Assembly: GCF_007830545.1 (NCBI RefSeq)
Contig: NZ_VLLF01000005.1
Location: forward strand, 248,001-312,000
Reading direction: 5' to 3'
Origin: Roseibium hamelinense
GTDB taxonomy: Bacteria > Pseudomonadota > Alphaproteobacteria > Rhizobiales > Stappiaceae
DNA length: 64,000 bases
Positions within the stretch are counted from its first letter, which is position 1, and each line of letters begins with the position of its first letter. Below are positions 49,039 through 58,579 of this stretch, piece by piece. Under the pieces are notes generated by a model. The model saw only the letters and a list, made by a program, of their open reading frames with translations, was not told the DNA's origin and did not search any database. The position numbers and the translations under genes were made by a program.

Positions 49039-49671
49039 ATGAGTGCCAGCTCTCCGTTTGACCTTGTCGGCTTTCAATTTCTCCCCGGATATTTTGATCG
49101 CCAGGCGCAATCTGCCCTTATCGATGAGATCAGACAGATCGTCGCGACCGCCCCTCTATTTCGGCCCGTCATGCCCAGAACGGGCAAACCTTTTTCGGTC
49201 AAGATGAGCAATTGCGGCCCGCTTGGCTGGGTAGCTGATCGAAGTGGCTATCGATATCAACCGCACCACCCGGACACAGGAGCTCCTTGGCCTGAAATGC
49301 CCGGTATGCTTTTAGACCTTTGGAACCAACTCGCGCCAAACTCTGCGTCGCCAGAGGCTTGTTTGATCAATTTCTATCAGTCAAATGCGAAGATGGGTTT
49401 ACATCAAGACCGCGACGAACAGGATTTTACCGCGCCCGTCGTATCCGTATCGCTGGGTGATACAGCCCTTTTCCGGCTAGGCGGTCATGAACGAAAATCA
49501 CCAACCCGGTCATTGAAACTTCAGTCTGGTGACGTGATTGTTCTGGGCGGCGACGCGCGACTGTCTTTTCATGGCATCGACCGACTTTATCCAAATACGT
49601 CCTCCCTCCTGACCAACGGCGGACGCATTAACTTGACGCTCCGCCGTGTAACTTCACCGGCCTTTGACTAA
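49039..49671 (+). CDS. alkB: AlkB-type 2-oxoglutarate/Fe(II) dioxygenase
   Basis: Direct-reversal DNA/RNA repair enzyme that oxidises methyl groups from alkylated bases. 210 residues from the ATG at 49039, ten bases after the previous stop; a frame reading from 48919 would overlap that gene. Iron ligands are HQD (in MGLHQDRDEQDF) and the histidine of SFHGIDR; the 2-oxoglutarate arginines lie in RINLTLRR. NFYQSNAKMG is the usual fold landmark. Tail-to-tail overlap of four bases with the MDR gene. Confidence 0.93.
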   Translation: MSASSPFDLVGFQFLPGYFDRQAQSALIDEIRQIVATAPLFRPVMPRTGKPFSVKMSNCGPLGWVADRSGYRYQPHHPDTGAPWPEMPGMLLDLWNQLAPNSASPEACLINFYQSNAKMGLHQDRDEQDFTAPVVSVSLGDTALFRLGGHERKSPTRSLKLQSGDVIVLGGDARLSFHGIDRLYPNTSSLLTNGGRINLTLRRVTSPAFD

Positions 49672-50741
49672 GACACCTCTAGACCGATTTTTCCAACGTA
49701 TTTTTTGGACAAGAACGCTTCCTGAGCTGCGCGCAAGTCTTGAAGCTTAAAAGTTGCCCCCAGAAACGGACGAATTTCACCGCGCTCGATATAGCCGGCT
49801 AGATCCGTGAAGACATTTGCCTCCTGCTTGGTGCAGCCGAAAAATGTCAAATCTTTCAGATAAAGCGTTCGCAGATCTAGTTCGACGATCGGGCCCGCAA
49901 TCGCTCCGGCAACCGCATACCGGCCGCCCTGCTTGAGACCGTCCAGAAGCTCCGGAAACCTGGAGCCGCCTACAAGGTCGATAATAACGTCAAAGGTGGC
50001 AGGCGGTATCGCGTCATTGCGATCCAATGTGTCATCGGCACCCATGCATTTTAAGACCTCGGCCTTGTCTGCAGAAGTCATGGCCGTGACATGTGCGCCC
50101 CGGCGCTTGGCAAGCTGAATTGCTGCAGACCCGACACCACCAGACCCGCCTGTGATCAGAACGCGCTCACCGCCAAGACCGCAGCGCTGGATCATGCCCT
50201 CCGCTGTTGAATAGGCACAGGGAAAAGAGGCAAGTTCAACGCTGCTCAGATCAGATTCAACGGCGATCGCATCTTCGGAATAGGTTGCAGCGTATTGCGC
50301 AAATGCACCATCATATTCCGAACCGAAGGTAACCAGTGGCAAGTGCGTGAACCCTGACTTGGGTGCTTGCATCGGACGCACAATTACGCGCTCTCCGATC
50401 CTGTTGTCTAAAACACCACTTCCAACTGCCACAATACGACCACAGCAATCCGCTCCCTGGACCCTCGGAAACTTCAGCGCATCACCCGACCAGCCGCCAC
50501 TGTCTTCCGCATCTTTAGCGTAGGCCCCACCGGCTCCAGCAGCTGTGTCACCGCGGACAGCTTTTGAGTACCAGCCAATGCGGGTGTTTATGTCGGTGTT
50601 GTTGACCGCTGCCGCTTCAACTTTGATGAGGACCTGCTGGGACCCAGGCACCGGGACCGGAAGGTCATCCCGCCACTGGAGACACTCCAGATCTCCGTGT
50701 CCCGCAAGCACCATGCCGCTCATTCGCGCTGGAATCTGCAT
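49668..50741 (-). CDS. Medium-chain dehydrogenase/reductase, quinone oxidoreductase-like
   Basis: NAD(P)H-dependent oxidoreductase of 357 residues. GroES-like N-terminal domain with AAAVNNTDINTR, cofactor motif GGSGGVGSAAIQLAKRRGA (about 195-213) and a C-terminal VGKIGLEV. No structural-zinc cysteine set typical of alcohol dehydrogenases is seen. A 20-residue Gly/Ala-rich insertion at about 65-85 is present. Substrate unknown. It ends overlapping alkB on the opposite strand. Confidence 0.85.
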   Translation of the reverse strand: MQIPARMSGMVLAGHGDLECLQWRDDLPVPVPGSQQVLIKVEAAAVNNTDINTRIGWYSKAVRGDTAAGAGGAYAKDAEDSGGWSGDALKFPRVQGADCCGRIVAVGSGVLDNRIGERVIVRPMQAPKSGFTHLPLVTFGSEYDGAFAQYAATYSEDAIAVESDLSSVELASFPCAYSTAEGMIQRCGLGGERVLITGGSGGVGSAAIQLAKRRGAHVTAMTSADKAEVLKCMGADDTLDRNDAIPPATFDVIIDLVGGSRFPELLDGLKQGGRYAVAGAIAGPIVELDLRTLYLKDLTFFGCTKQEANVFTDLAGYIERGEIRPFLGATFKLQDLRAAQEAFLSKKYVGKIGLEVS

Positions 50742-50919
50742 TTCGCCCTTCCTCTTGGTAGAACATTCTTTCTACCTCCTCTGGTAGATTGGACATACTC
50801 AGCGGTCAAGGACGAAAAAATGATGGCCGCACCATCGCATTGAAAGCGCCTGAGATCATGCAAAGGCAGGCCGAATCTAAGCGCACCACTCCATTACTGG
50901 ATGCGGCTTCATTCACGCG

Positions 50920-52503
50920 CTAGAACACTCCGTTCATTGCCATGGCGGCCAATGAGATCGCGATTATCCAGAGCGCGACCCGCCCGTAGCGGGTATGACG
51001 GGCTTCAGCCTTTCCAATCGCTTCGGCAGTTTCACTGTCGAACCTCAATCCCTTATGCGCCATTGATTCAAGCTCTTCCGACAGCCGGCCGATACGGTCG
51101 GCAAAAATGGGAAGATCCGATGCGACACGGTTCAGCGCGGATAATCCAATACCGAGATCGCGCAGTTTCCCGGCCGGCCCTAGATGTTGCTCGATCCATT
51201 CACGAACAACCGGTTCTGCTGTCGACCACATATCAAGATGCGGATTGAGAGAACGTGCTACCCCTTCGACAACGACCATGGTTTTTTGCAGCATGATCAA
51301 TTGCGGCTGGGTGCGCATATCGAATAGTTCCGTCACTTCGAATAGCTGTGTGAGCAGGCGGGCCATAGAGATTTCGCTGGCATCCTGCCCGTGTATCGGC
51401 TCACCGATGGCTCGGATCGCTTGAGCAAAAACGTCAACATCCTGGTTTGACGGAACATAACCCGCCTCAAAATGCACTTCTGCAACCCGGCGGTAGTTCC
51501 TTGTGATAAAGCCGTAGAGAATTTCAGCCAGAAAGCGGCGCTCCTGCGGACTTAGCCGGCCGGTAATTCCGAAATCGACAGCCACCAGAGTACCATCAGG
51601 CTCCGCGAACAAATTGCCTTGGTGCATATCCGCATGAAAAAAACCATCTCTTAGGGTATGCCTTAAAAAGCTCTGGATCACGGAAGCGCCCAAAGCGGGC
51701 AAATCTTGGCCATCTTGGATCAGACCTAGAACGTCTGAGAGCTTGCGGCCCTCAATCCACTCCATGACCAATACCCCTTTTCCCGTGCGCAGCCAATTCA
51801 CGGCAGGGACACGGAAACCAGGGTCGCTGGCTGTATTTTCCGCCATTTCGGAAAGAGCCGCCGCCTCAAGACGAAAATCCATCTCAAGTGCAACAGAACG
51901 CGCAAGCGTATCTACGATCGCAAGCGGGCGCAGGCGTCGTGAGGCGGGCAGGAACCGTTCCGCCAAACGGGCGACAAGGTAATAGCTTTCCAGATCCTTT
52001 TGAAACCGTCTAGAAACGCCCGGGCGCAGAATTTTCACAGCCACCTTGCGCCGGGTTCCGTCACGTTCTTCGATCACAGCAGGATGGACTTGAGCGATCG
52101 AGGCGGCGGCAACGGCTCCGCCAAACTCAACAAAGAGCTCATCAATCGGCGCGCCGAGCTGTTCCGCGATTGCGGCTATGGCCTCGTCTTGCGGAAACGC
52201 TGGCAAACGGTCTTGCAATGCGGCCAGTTCCTCGGCCGCGTCCTTCCCGACAACATCGGCGCGGGTTGCAAGGAACTGACCCAATTTCACGTAGGATGGC
52301 CCAAGCCGGTTAAAAGCATCAGACAGCCTCAAGTCCGCGCTTTTGTCCCTAACAGACCTCCGCTCCAACAATCTGGCAAGCCGAATAGCCAACCGCGGCC
52401 CCGGCGGCAAATCAGGCAAATGAGCGAGACCGAACACGCCTTCCCGCGCCATGACGAAGCCTGCTTTGAACAGGCGCAATAAGGGGCGAATTACCAGCGC
52501 CAT
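50920..52503 (-). CDS. ubiB: Ubiquinone biosynthesis protein UbiB
   Basis: Atypical kinase/ATPase required for coenzyme Q synthesis. 527 residues with the family motif SYVKLGQFLATRADV, the Ala-rich loop AAASIAQVH that replaces the P-loop, and HADMHQGNLF plus VDFGITGRLS for metal and catalysis. A membrane helix ends the protein (about 504-524). It starts three bases after the ubiE stop, in one transcript with it. Confidence 0.95.
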   Translation of the reverse strand: MALVIRPLLRLFKAGFVMAREGVFGLAHLPDLPPGPRLAIRLARLLERRSVRDKSADLRLSDAFNRLGPSYVKLGQFLATRADVVGKDAAEELAALQDRLPAFPQDEAIAAIAEQLGAPIDELFVEFGGAVAAASIAQVHPAVIEERDGTRRKVAVKILRPGVSRRFQKDLESYYLVARLAERFLPASRRLRPLAIVDTLARSVALEMDFRLEAAALSEMAENTASDPGFRVPAVNWLRTGKGVLVMEWIEGRKLSDVLGLIQDGQDLPALGASVIQSFLRHTLRDGFFHADMHQGNLFAEPDGTLVAVDFGITGRLSPQERRFLAEILYGFITRNYRRVAEVHFEAGYVPSNQDVDVFAQAIRAIGEPIHGQDASEISMARLLTQLFEVTELFDMRTQPQLIMLQKTMVVVEGVARSLNPHLDMWSTAEPVVREWIEQHLGPAGKLRDLGIGLSALNRVASDLPIFADRIGRLSEELESMAHKGLRFDSETAEAIGKAEARHTRYGRVALWIIAISLAAMAMNGVF

Positions 52504-52506
52504 GAA

Positions 52507-53310
52507 TTAGTATTTCCACCCGGAGTGCAAAGCAGCGATCCCGCCTGAATAATTGCGATAAGAAACGCGCTCAAAACCGGCATCACGGATCATTTCAGCG
52601 AAGCGGTCCTGATGCGGAAAGTTGCGGATGGATTCGACCAGATAGCGGTATGGATCGCCGTCTCCAGTCACGAGCCGCCCCATCGGCGGGATCACATTGA
52701 AGGAAAAGGCATCATAAACCTTGTCGAGACCCGGTACATCAACATCCGAAAACTCCAGGCACAAGAACTTTCCGCCACGCTTCAAGACCCGGCGCGCTTC
52801 TGACAGCGCCTTGGGGATGTCGGGTACATTCCGTATCCCGAAAGCTATCGTGTACGCATCAAAGCTTTTGTCCGGAAAAGGCAGATCTTCTGCATTTCCC
52901 TGCGTGAACTCGATCTGATCAGTAAGTCCAGCTTTCGCGGCCCGTTCGCGGCCAACGCCGAGCATCGATTCGTTGATGTCGCACACTACCACTTCGATCT
53001 GCTCACCGGATTTGCGCACCGCACGCGTGGCGATGTCCCCCGTTCCACCCGCGACGTCCAGCAAGCGCCACGGCCGTGCTTTAGATTTCGGTGGCGCAAG
53101 AACAGAAACCATCGCATCTTTCCACAGCCGATGCAGCCCACCCGACATCAGGTCGTTCATGACGTCATACCGATCGGCCACCTTGTGGAAGACATCGTCG
53201 ACAAGCGCCTGTTTCTGGCCTTCACCCACACTTTGAAAGCCAAAACTGGTCGGCATGTTTTCAGGCGCGCGGTCGGAATTGCGCGATTGAGCCTGCCTGT
53301 CCTGCGCCAT
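52507..53310 (-). CDS. ubiE: Ubiquinone/menaquinone C-methyltransferase UbiE
   Basis: SAM-dependent C-methyltransferase of quinone synthesis. 267 residues from the ATG at 53310 (GAGGAG before it); a longer reading to 53391 has no support. Motifs are [25 protein letters not shown], the SAM loop [11 protein letters not shown], and FGIRNVPDI. The N-terminal 30 residues are polar and variable. Paired with ubiB, and diverging from mutM. Confidence 0.96.
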   Translation of the reverse strand: MAQDRQAQSRNSDRAPENMPTSFGFQSVGEGQKQALVDDVFHKVADRYDVMNDLMSGGLHRLWKDAMVSVLAPPKSKARPWRLLDVAGGTGDIATRAVRKSGEQIEVVVCDINESMLGVGRERAAKAGLTDQIEFTQGNAEDLPFPDKSFDAYTIAFGIRNVPDIPKALSEARRVLKRGGKFLCLEFSDVDVPGLDKVYDAFSFNVIPPMGRLVTGDGDPYRYLVESIRNFPHQDRFAEMIRDAGFERVSYRNYSGGIAALHSGWKY

Positions 53311-53481
53311 TAAAAACTCCTCAAAGTCGAAGGCCGGCGCCAATCTGAGGCGCCGCATCCGGATCATCCGGCTATGAATGCGGCGGAACATAGTACAAGC
53401 TTAGGCGAAGCGCTATGTTCTCCTGAACAGTTGCGGCAAATGTCGCAGACCGTTGAATCATAACAAGGAGTATCGGTCTTT

Positions 53482-54375
53482 ATGCCAGAGTTGCCGGAAG
53501 TGGAAACGGTTCGAAGAGGCCTTATGGCAGTGTTCGAAGGAGCCACGCTGATAAAGGCGGAACAGAATCGCGCAGACCTCCGCTTCCCGTTCCCCAAAGA
53601 TTTCGTAGCGCGGTTGGAAGGTCATAAAGTGCACTCTTTGGGCCGGCGCAGCAAATACCTTCTTGCTGATATCGAGGCAGATAAAGTTCTCATCATGCAT
53701 CTGGGCATGTCCGGCTCCTTTCGGATAGAGACCGAGCAAACCAAAAAAATGCCGGGACTTTTTGCTCATACGCGATCAAAGAACGAAAAACACGACCATG
53801 TCGCATTTCATCTCGCTCCCCCGAACGCGCCGAATGTGAAGGTGATTTACAACGACCCCCGCCGGTTTGGGTTCATGACCTTGGCAAAGCGCTCTACCCT
53901 TGAAACTCACCCGCTCTTTGAAAAACTCGGGATTGAACCCCTTGGGAACGCGCTGAATGGCGCCTTCCTGTCCAAAAGGTTCGCAAACAAAAAAACGCCT
54001 CTGAAGGCCGCGCTCCTTGACCAGCGTATCGTCGCGGGCCTTGGCAATATATATGTTTGTGAGGCGTTGTGGCGATCGGGTCTTGATCCACGGCGCTCGG
54101 CGAACACGATCTCCGGGCGTAGTGGCAACGGCACCAAAGCAACCGAACGGTTGGCGCACGATATCCGGGCCACCTTGCATGACGCGATTGAAGCTGGCGG
54201 CTCATCCCTGAGGGATCACGTTCGCGCTGACGGAAGCCTCGGTTACTTTCAACATACGTTCGCCGCTTATGACCGGGAAGGCGAGCCCTGCAAAAGGCTG
54301 GGGTGCGACGGCACGATACAACGGATCGTTCAATCTAATCGCTCGACTTTTTATTGCCCGTCATGCCAGCGGTGA
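53482..54375 (+). CDS. mutM: Formamidopyrimidine-DNA glycosylase
   Basis: Removes 8-oxoguanine and Fapy lesions and nicks the site. 297 residues, opening with the catalytic PELPEVETVRRGL (Pro2, Glu3), an inner AGLGNIYVCEALWRSG helix-turn-helix, and a C-terminal zinc finger with four cysteines (CKRLGC ... FYCPSC). AAGGAG lies upstream. It heads the rightward group toward dnaA, a standard order in Hyphomicrobiales. Confidence 0.96.
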   Translation: MPELPEVETVRRGLMAVFEGATLIKAEQNRADLRFPFPKDFVARLEGHKVHSLGRRSKYLLADIEADKVLIMHLGMSGSFRIETEQTKKMPGLFAHTRSKNEKHDHVAFHLAPPNAPNVKVIYNDPRRFGFMTLAKRSTLETHPLFEKLGIEPLGNALNGAFLSKRFANKKTPLKAALLDQRIVAGLGNIYVCEALWRSGLDPRRSANTISGRSGNGTKATERLAHDIRATLHDAIEAGGSSLRDHVRADGSLGYFQHTFAAYDREGEPCKRLGCDGTIQRIVQSNRSTFYCPSCQR

Positions 54376-54496
54376 CCAATGACTGCTTGCCATATCCAGC
54401 GTCTCCTAAACAAGTTGGGAGTTGCCAGCCCCGCCGTCTGTCGGTTAGGCATTTCCGACACTGCCGAAAACGAAACCGCATGGTGGAGCGAATCCG

Positions 54497-55270
54497 ATGG
54501 GATATGACAACATCCGCGTAGAAAAACGCGGAAAGGTCGGCTTGATTACTCTTGATCGGCCCAAGGCATTAAATGCTTTGAACTCAGCGCTCATTGGAGA
54601 ACTGGGTACAGCGCTCGATGCCTTTGAAAAAGATGAGCGTATCGGATGCATTGTTTTGACCGGATCCGAGAAAGCGTTCGCGGCAGGCGCTGACATCAAG
54701 GAAATGCAACCCCACGATTTTGCAAAAGCCTATATCGACGATCTTATTACGCCGCTCGACCGGGTCTCGCGCAACAGGAAACCGATCATCGCGGCAGTTG
54801 CAGGCTATGCATTGGGCGGAGGCTGCGAACTCGCAATGATGTGTGATTTCATACTCGCGGCAGATACTGCCAAATTCGGTCAGCCAGAAATCACGCTCGG
54901 GGTCATTCCCGGCGCTGGCGGGACACAGAGGCTCACCCGTTTTGTCGGAAAATCCAAGGCAATGGAGATGTGCCTGACGGGTCGGATGATGGATGCCGAA
55001 GAGGCCGAGCGAAGCGGCTTGGTGAGCCGCGTTATCCCTGCGAACGACCTGCTGGAGGAAGCCTTAAAAGTAGCCGATAAGATTGCAGACTTCTCTTTGC
55101 CGGTTGTGATGATGACCAAGGAGAGCGTTGACCGCTCATATGAGACAACGCTGGCTGAAGGCATCCGCTTCGAACGCCGGGTTTTTCATGCCATGTTTGC
55201 CTTGGAAGACCAGAATGAGGGAATGACGGCGTTTACCGACAAGAGAAAGCCGCAGTTCACAAATAAATAA
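54497..55270 (+). CDS. Enoyl-CoA hydratase
   Basis: Crotonase-fold enzyme that hydrates enoyl-CoA in beta-oxidation, 257 residues. Oxyanion-hole segments are AFAAGADIKEM and GYALGGGCELAMMCD; the catalytic glutamates lie in GCELAMM and GQPEITLGVIPGAGGTQRL. Length and motifs match the short-chain (FadB1/EchA) group. GGAG precedes the ATG. Commonly next to mutM and rpsT in this order. Confidence 0.93.
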   Translation: MGYDNIRVEKRGKVGLITLDRPKALNALNSALIGELGTALDAFEKDERIGCIVLTGSEKAFAAGADIKEMQPHDFAKAYIDDLITPLDRVSRNRKPIIAAVAGYALGGGCELAMMCDFILAADTAKFGQPEITLGVIPGAGGTQRLTRFVGKSKAMEMCLTGRMMDAEEAERSGLVSRVIPANDLLEEALKVADKIADFSLPVVMMTKESVDRSYETTLAEGIRFERRVFHAMFALEDQNEGMTAFTDKRKPQFTNK

Positions 55271-55283
55271 ATGCTCAGCGGCA

Positions 55284-55312
55284 TTGACGCGATAGAATGT
55301 CACGACTATAAG
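55284..55312 (+). promoter_or_regulatory. Probable sigma-70 promoter of rpsT
   Basis: TTGACG (55284-55289), 17-base spacer, TATAAG (55307-55312). It is in the right place and direction for rpsT, giving a leader of about 120 bases. A 6-bp hairpin (GCCACC / GGTGGC, 55315-55330) stands right after it, near the start of the transcript. Confidence 0.7.
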
Positions 55313-55436
55313 CAGCCACCAATCGGTGGCAGGAGACTGCCGCCGTTCTTGTTTGACCGGGTCTTGATTGCGTCATGCGTAACCGCTCCTGGTCGCAATC
55401 GGACTTAAGTTCCATCTACGGATCAGGATTGAGCCC

Positions 55437-55703
55437 ATGGCCAACACACCCTCGGCCAAGAAGGCGGCCCGCAAAATTGCCCGCCGTACGGCCACGAATA
55501 AAAACCGGCGCAGCCGGGTGCGGACTTTCCTGCGCAAAGTCGAAGAAGCGATCGCTTCCGGCGATCAAGGCGCGGCAAATGAAGCACTAAAAGCTGCCCA
55601 ACCGGAAATTATGCGTGCAGCATCTAAAGGCGTCATGCATGCAAACAATGCATCGCGGAAAGTCTCGCGCTTGAACGCCAGAGTTAAGGCGCTTAGCGCA
55701 TAA
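55437..55703 (+). CDS. rpsT: Small ribosomal subunit protein bS20
   Basis: Binds 16S rRNA in the 30S body. 88 residues, basic and Ala-rich, with the typical opening [16 protein letters not shown] and the C-terminal [19 protein letters not shown]. Closed by a strong terminator. It stands before dnaA as in most Hyphomicrobiales. Confidence 0.97.
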   Translation: MANTPSAKKAARKIARRTATNKNRRSRVRTFLRKVEEAIASGDQGAANEALKAAQPEIMRAASKGVMHANNASRKVSRLNARVKALSA

Positions 55704-56349
55704 AATATTTGCGCACAAACATGATCAAAAAACCCGGCTGAAAGCCGGGTTTTTTTTTAGCCGCGCAATATTGCCGATGGGTAACCCGGCTAACATCTAT
55801 TGCTCCCTAAGCGCTTTTTGCAATAACCCAGACTGTCAGAATATTTGTCTGTTTTTCAAAGGCTTAAAGACATGACCCCGAGAGGGGTTAACAGGATTCC
55901 GGATTCGACATGAGTCAAGAATTTTTTGTTGGTCTTTTTTTCGTACCCGCAAACCAGTCGATACGGTCGACGCAAAGATGAAAAAATCATTGAGACAAAA
56001 AGCATTTGGCCCGAGCGCCGAACCCACCGGACCAAATGTGACCCTACGGACGCTTGGGCGAGGAGGCGCTTTTATCGATTTGACCCTGTTGCTCCCGCGA
56101 AAGGCGCTGTATATGTTTAACCAGTCGGACGCAGGGACGACAAAAAGCGTAAAACACAAATAAAGATCTGCTTGGACACGAAATGACAAAGTCAACACAC
56201 CATCGATCTAAGCAAGTGCACTTCCGTAACCGGAACCAATACACTGCTGTATACATATTTTAGTGACACGAGATCTTTCTGATCTCTAATTTCACCCAAA
56301 AACCTAGATAAACACAACACAGTGGCATCGCTACTGCAGGGGGACTGTT
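55704..56349. other. Gene-poor stretch between rpsT and the rhodanese gene
   Basis: 646 bases. The first 60 hold the rpsT terminator. The remainder is somewhat AT-rich with no convincing gene on either strand and no cluster of DnaA boxes, so I do not call an origin. The promoter of the rhodanese gene must lie in the last part; GGGGG stands before its GTG. Confidence 0.6.
55732..55758 (+). terminator. Terminator after rpsT
   Basis: Perfect CCCGGCT / AGCCGGG stem with a 3-base loop followed by nine Ts. The A-run on the left would make it bidirectional. Confidence 0.95.
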
Positions 56350-56790
56350 GTGCAGAATCTACAGAACTACGCAGGTGACATAAGCGTCACCGAGAGCTTT
56401 GAAAAGTTGAGTGCAGATGAGGCATCTGTGCTCGTGGATGTTCGTACCCAGGCGGAATGGACTTTTGTGGGAGTGCCGGATTTGCGGGGCATCCGCAAAG
56501 AGCCGCTGTTCGTCGAATGGCAGAGTTTTCCACCCATGCCGCCGGTTACCAATTTTGTAGAAAAACTTTCCGCGTTGTTGAACGAAAAAGACCTTGACCA
56601 AAGGGCCGCAATCCATTTTCTGTGCCGCTCCGGCGCGCGCAGTCAGGCAGCAGCAATTGCAATGACGCAAGCTGGCTACACCCATTGTTTCAACGTGGCA
56701 GGCGGCTTTGAAGGCGGCCTCGACCAGTTGGGACATCGAGGCTCTCAATCCGGCTGGAAGGCCGCCGGCTTGCCTTGGATCCAAAGTTAG
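56350..56790 (+). CDS. Rhodanese-like domain protein
   Basis: Single rhodanese domain of 146 residues, starting at a GTG (56350) behind GGGGG. The N-terminal [17 protein letters not shown] and the active-site loop CRSGARS with its catalytic cysteine are present. Sulfurtransferase activity is likely; the acceptor is unknown. It lies between rpsT and dnaA, where rpsT-dnaA are often direct neighbours. Confidence 0.9.
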   Translation: MQNLQNYAGDISVTESFEKLSADEASVLVDVRTQAEWTFVGVPDLRGIRKEPLFVEWQSFPPMPPVTNFVEKLSALLNEKDLDQRAAIHFLCRSGARSQAAAIAMTQAGYTHCFNVAGGFEGGLDQLGHRGSQSGWKAAGLPWIQS

Positions 56791-56794
56791 TTTT

Positions 56795-56863
56795 CTGCCT
56801 GTGAAGGCAGGTTTAGGCGGAAGCGTCGGCTTCCGCCAACCCCATAACCGTCCCAAAAGGGAC
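56795..56863 (+). promoter_or_regulatory. Three tandem hairpins in the dnaA leader
   Basis: Stems CTGCC/GGCAG (56795-56810), GGCGGAAGC/GCTTCCGCC (56817-56838) and GTCCC/GGGAC (56850-56863) lie between the rhodanese stop and dnaA. None has a T-run. They could end the rhodanese transcript by another mechanism or shape dnaA translation. Confidence 0.5.
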
Positions 56864-56944
56864 ATACAAAAGCTGCCAAAAGGCGGCGTAGTGTCGAAGG
56901 TGCAGCTGTGGCGGACTGTATCTTCGAGTGACAGGAGGCATAAC

Positions 56945-58420
56945 ATGCAGGTTTCGGAGGGTAGCGGCTCTGAACATTGGAACAGGGTCAAGAAACGTCT
57001 GCGGGCGGAGCTTGGCGACGATGTTTTTTCCAGCTGGTTCGCGCGAGTTGACCTTGAAGAACACAATGAAGGGACAGTCCGTCTGTCTGTCCCAACCCGT
57101 TTTTTGAAGCAATGGATCCAATCAAATTACAATGACCGGCTCATGGGTCTGTGGCAGCGCGAATGCGAAAACGTCCACCGCATCGAATTGACCGTGCGCG
57201 GCGCAATTCGCCCTCGGCAAAAGCCAGTCGGCGCAGCTGTCGCTCTCCCGGCGGCGAAGCGGCCTAAGCCTACCGCGAGCGACAACCGCGTTGATGGATT
57301 TGCAGATACCAACCCAGTTGCAGCAGCCCAAGCAGCAACAGCTGCCGTTGGACGCGGAGAAACAGCTGAAACCAACCGCGATGTCCTGCAAGGCGCTTCG
57401 CTCGATCCAAAATACACCTTTGAAACATTCGTCGAGGGCGATTCCAACGGCCTTGCTCTGGCAGCTGCAAGGCAGGTCGCATCCGGTGGAACGGTCACGT
57501 TCAATCCGCTGTTCTTGCATGCAAGCGTCGGGCTGGGAAAAACCCACTTAATGCAAGCCGTCGCATCCAAAGCGCGGGCCTCCGGGCGAAAGGTTTTGTA
57601 CTTAACGGCCGAACACTTCATGTATCGCTTCGTATCGGCCTTGAAAGCGCAGTCAGCACTCGCATTTAAGGATACATTACGCACAATCGATCTGCTCTTG
57701 ATCGACGATATGCAGTTTCTCCATGGGAAACAGGTGCAACAAGAATTCTGTCACACGCTCAACGCGCTCATCGATGGCGCGCGGCAAGTGATTGTAGCTG
57801 CCGACCGTGCACCTTCGGAGCTAGACACGTTGGACGACCGCGTCCGGTCTCGCCTGTCCGGTGGTCTTGTGGTCGGAATTCACGAGCCGGACTTCACACT
57901 GCGCCGAAACATCTTGACTGCGCGGGTAGCTCAATCGCAGCGGACCTACCCAAATTTTGAAGTTCCGGACACCGTTTTGGACTATGTCGCGCGGCATGTT
58001 GCATCTTCCGGCCGCGACCTGGAAGGCGCATTGAATCGCCTGGTCGCACACAACCAGCTGACCAATCAGCCGATCACCCAGGAAATGGCAGAGATGACCC
58101 TCCGCGATCTGGTCCGGTCCAGCGAACCGCGACGGGTAAAGATCGAAGACATCCAGCGCATCGTGTCGAAGCACTATAATGTCACCAAGGCGGATCTTCT
58201 ATCAGCGCGCAGGACAAGAACAATTGTGCGCCCCCGTCAGATCGCCATGTACTTGGCAAAAGTCATGACACCTCGCTCATTGCCGGAAATTGGCCGCCGC
58301 TTCGGCAATCGGGATCACACAACGGTTCTGCACGCGGTACGAAAAATCGAAGAATTGGCACGGGCTGATCATGCGCTGTCGCAAGAGCTGGAATTGCTGA
58401 AACGCATGCTGGACGCCTGA
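56945..58420 (+). CDS. dnaA: Chromosomal replication initiator DnaA
   Basis: Binds DnaA boxes at oriC and opens the duplex. 491 residues from the ATG at 56945, which has AGGAGG seven bases before it; readings from farther upstream cross the leader hairpins. Domain I about 1-90 ([21 protein letters not shown]), a Pro/Ala-rich linker, AAA+ domain with Walker A in [11 protein letters not shown] and Walker [11 protein letters not shown]. The DNA-binding domain IV has [17 protein letters not shown] and [16 protein letters not shown]. First of the dnaA-dnaN-recF-gyrB set. Confidence 0.97.
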   Translation: MQVSEGSGSEHWNRVKKRLRAELGDDVFSSWFARVDLEEHNEGTVRLSVPTRFLKQWIQSNYNDRLMGLWQRECENVHRIELTVRGAIRPRQKPVGAAVALPAAKRPKPTASDNRVDGFADTNPVAAAQAATAAVGRGETAETNRDVLQGASLDPKYTFETFVEGDSNGLALAAARQVASGGTVTFNPLFLHASVGLGKTHLMQAVASKARASGRKVLYLTAEHFMYRFVSALKAQSALAFKDTLRTIDLLLIDDMQFLHGKQVQQEFCHTLNALIDGARQVIVAADRAPSELDTLDDRVRSRLSGGLVVGIHEPDFTLRRNILTARVAQSQRTYPNFEVPDTVLDYVARHVASSGRDLEGALNRLVAHNQLTNQPITQEMAEMTLRDLVRSSEPRRVKIEDIQRIVSKHYNVTKADLLSARRTRTIVRPRQIAMYLAKVMTPRSLPEIGRRFGNRDHTTVLHAVRKIEELARADHALSQELELLKRMLDA

Positions 58421-58438
58421 GCAAAAAACTCTATGAAA

Positions 58439-58466
58439 AGAGGGGCGTCCATTCGGGCGCCCCTCT
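58439..58466 (+). terminator. Hairpin after dnaA
   Basis: AGAGGGGCG / CGCCCCTCT, 9 bp with a 10-base loop, followed by TGCATTT, in the 159 bases between dnaA and dnaN. It may terminate or attenuate transcription into dnaN. Confidence 0.65.
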
Positions 58467-58579
58467 TGCATTTCCGGTCTGATCCGGGCAGTGTCTTCGC
58501 CCCGCTGCGGCAACGTGCAGCTCTGTAGTTTCATTCAGCCGGGTCTTCTTCCGGCACCTCACGAGTATGGATCTAGCGT

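Noticed and set aside
55836..56198. Possible small genes on either strand between rpsT and the rhodanese gene
   Set aside because: Short overlapping frames with no ribosome binding site, no recognisable motifs and low-complexity translations.
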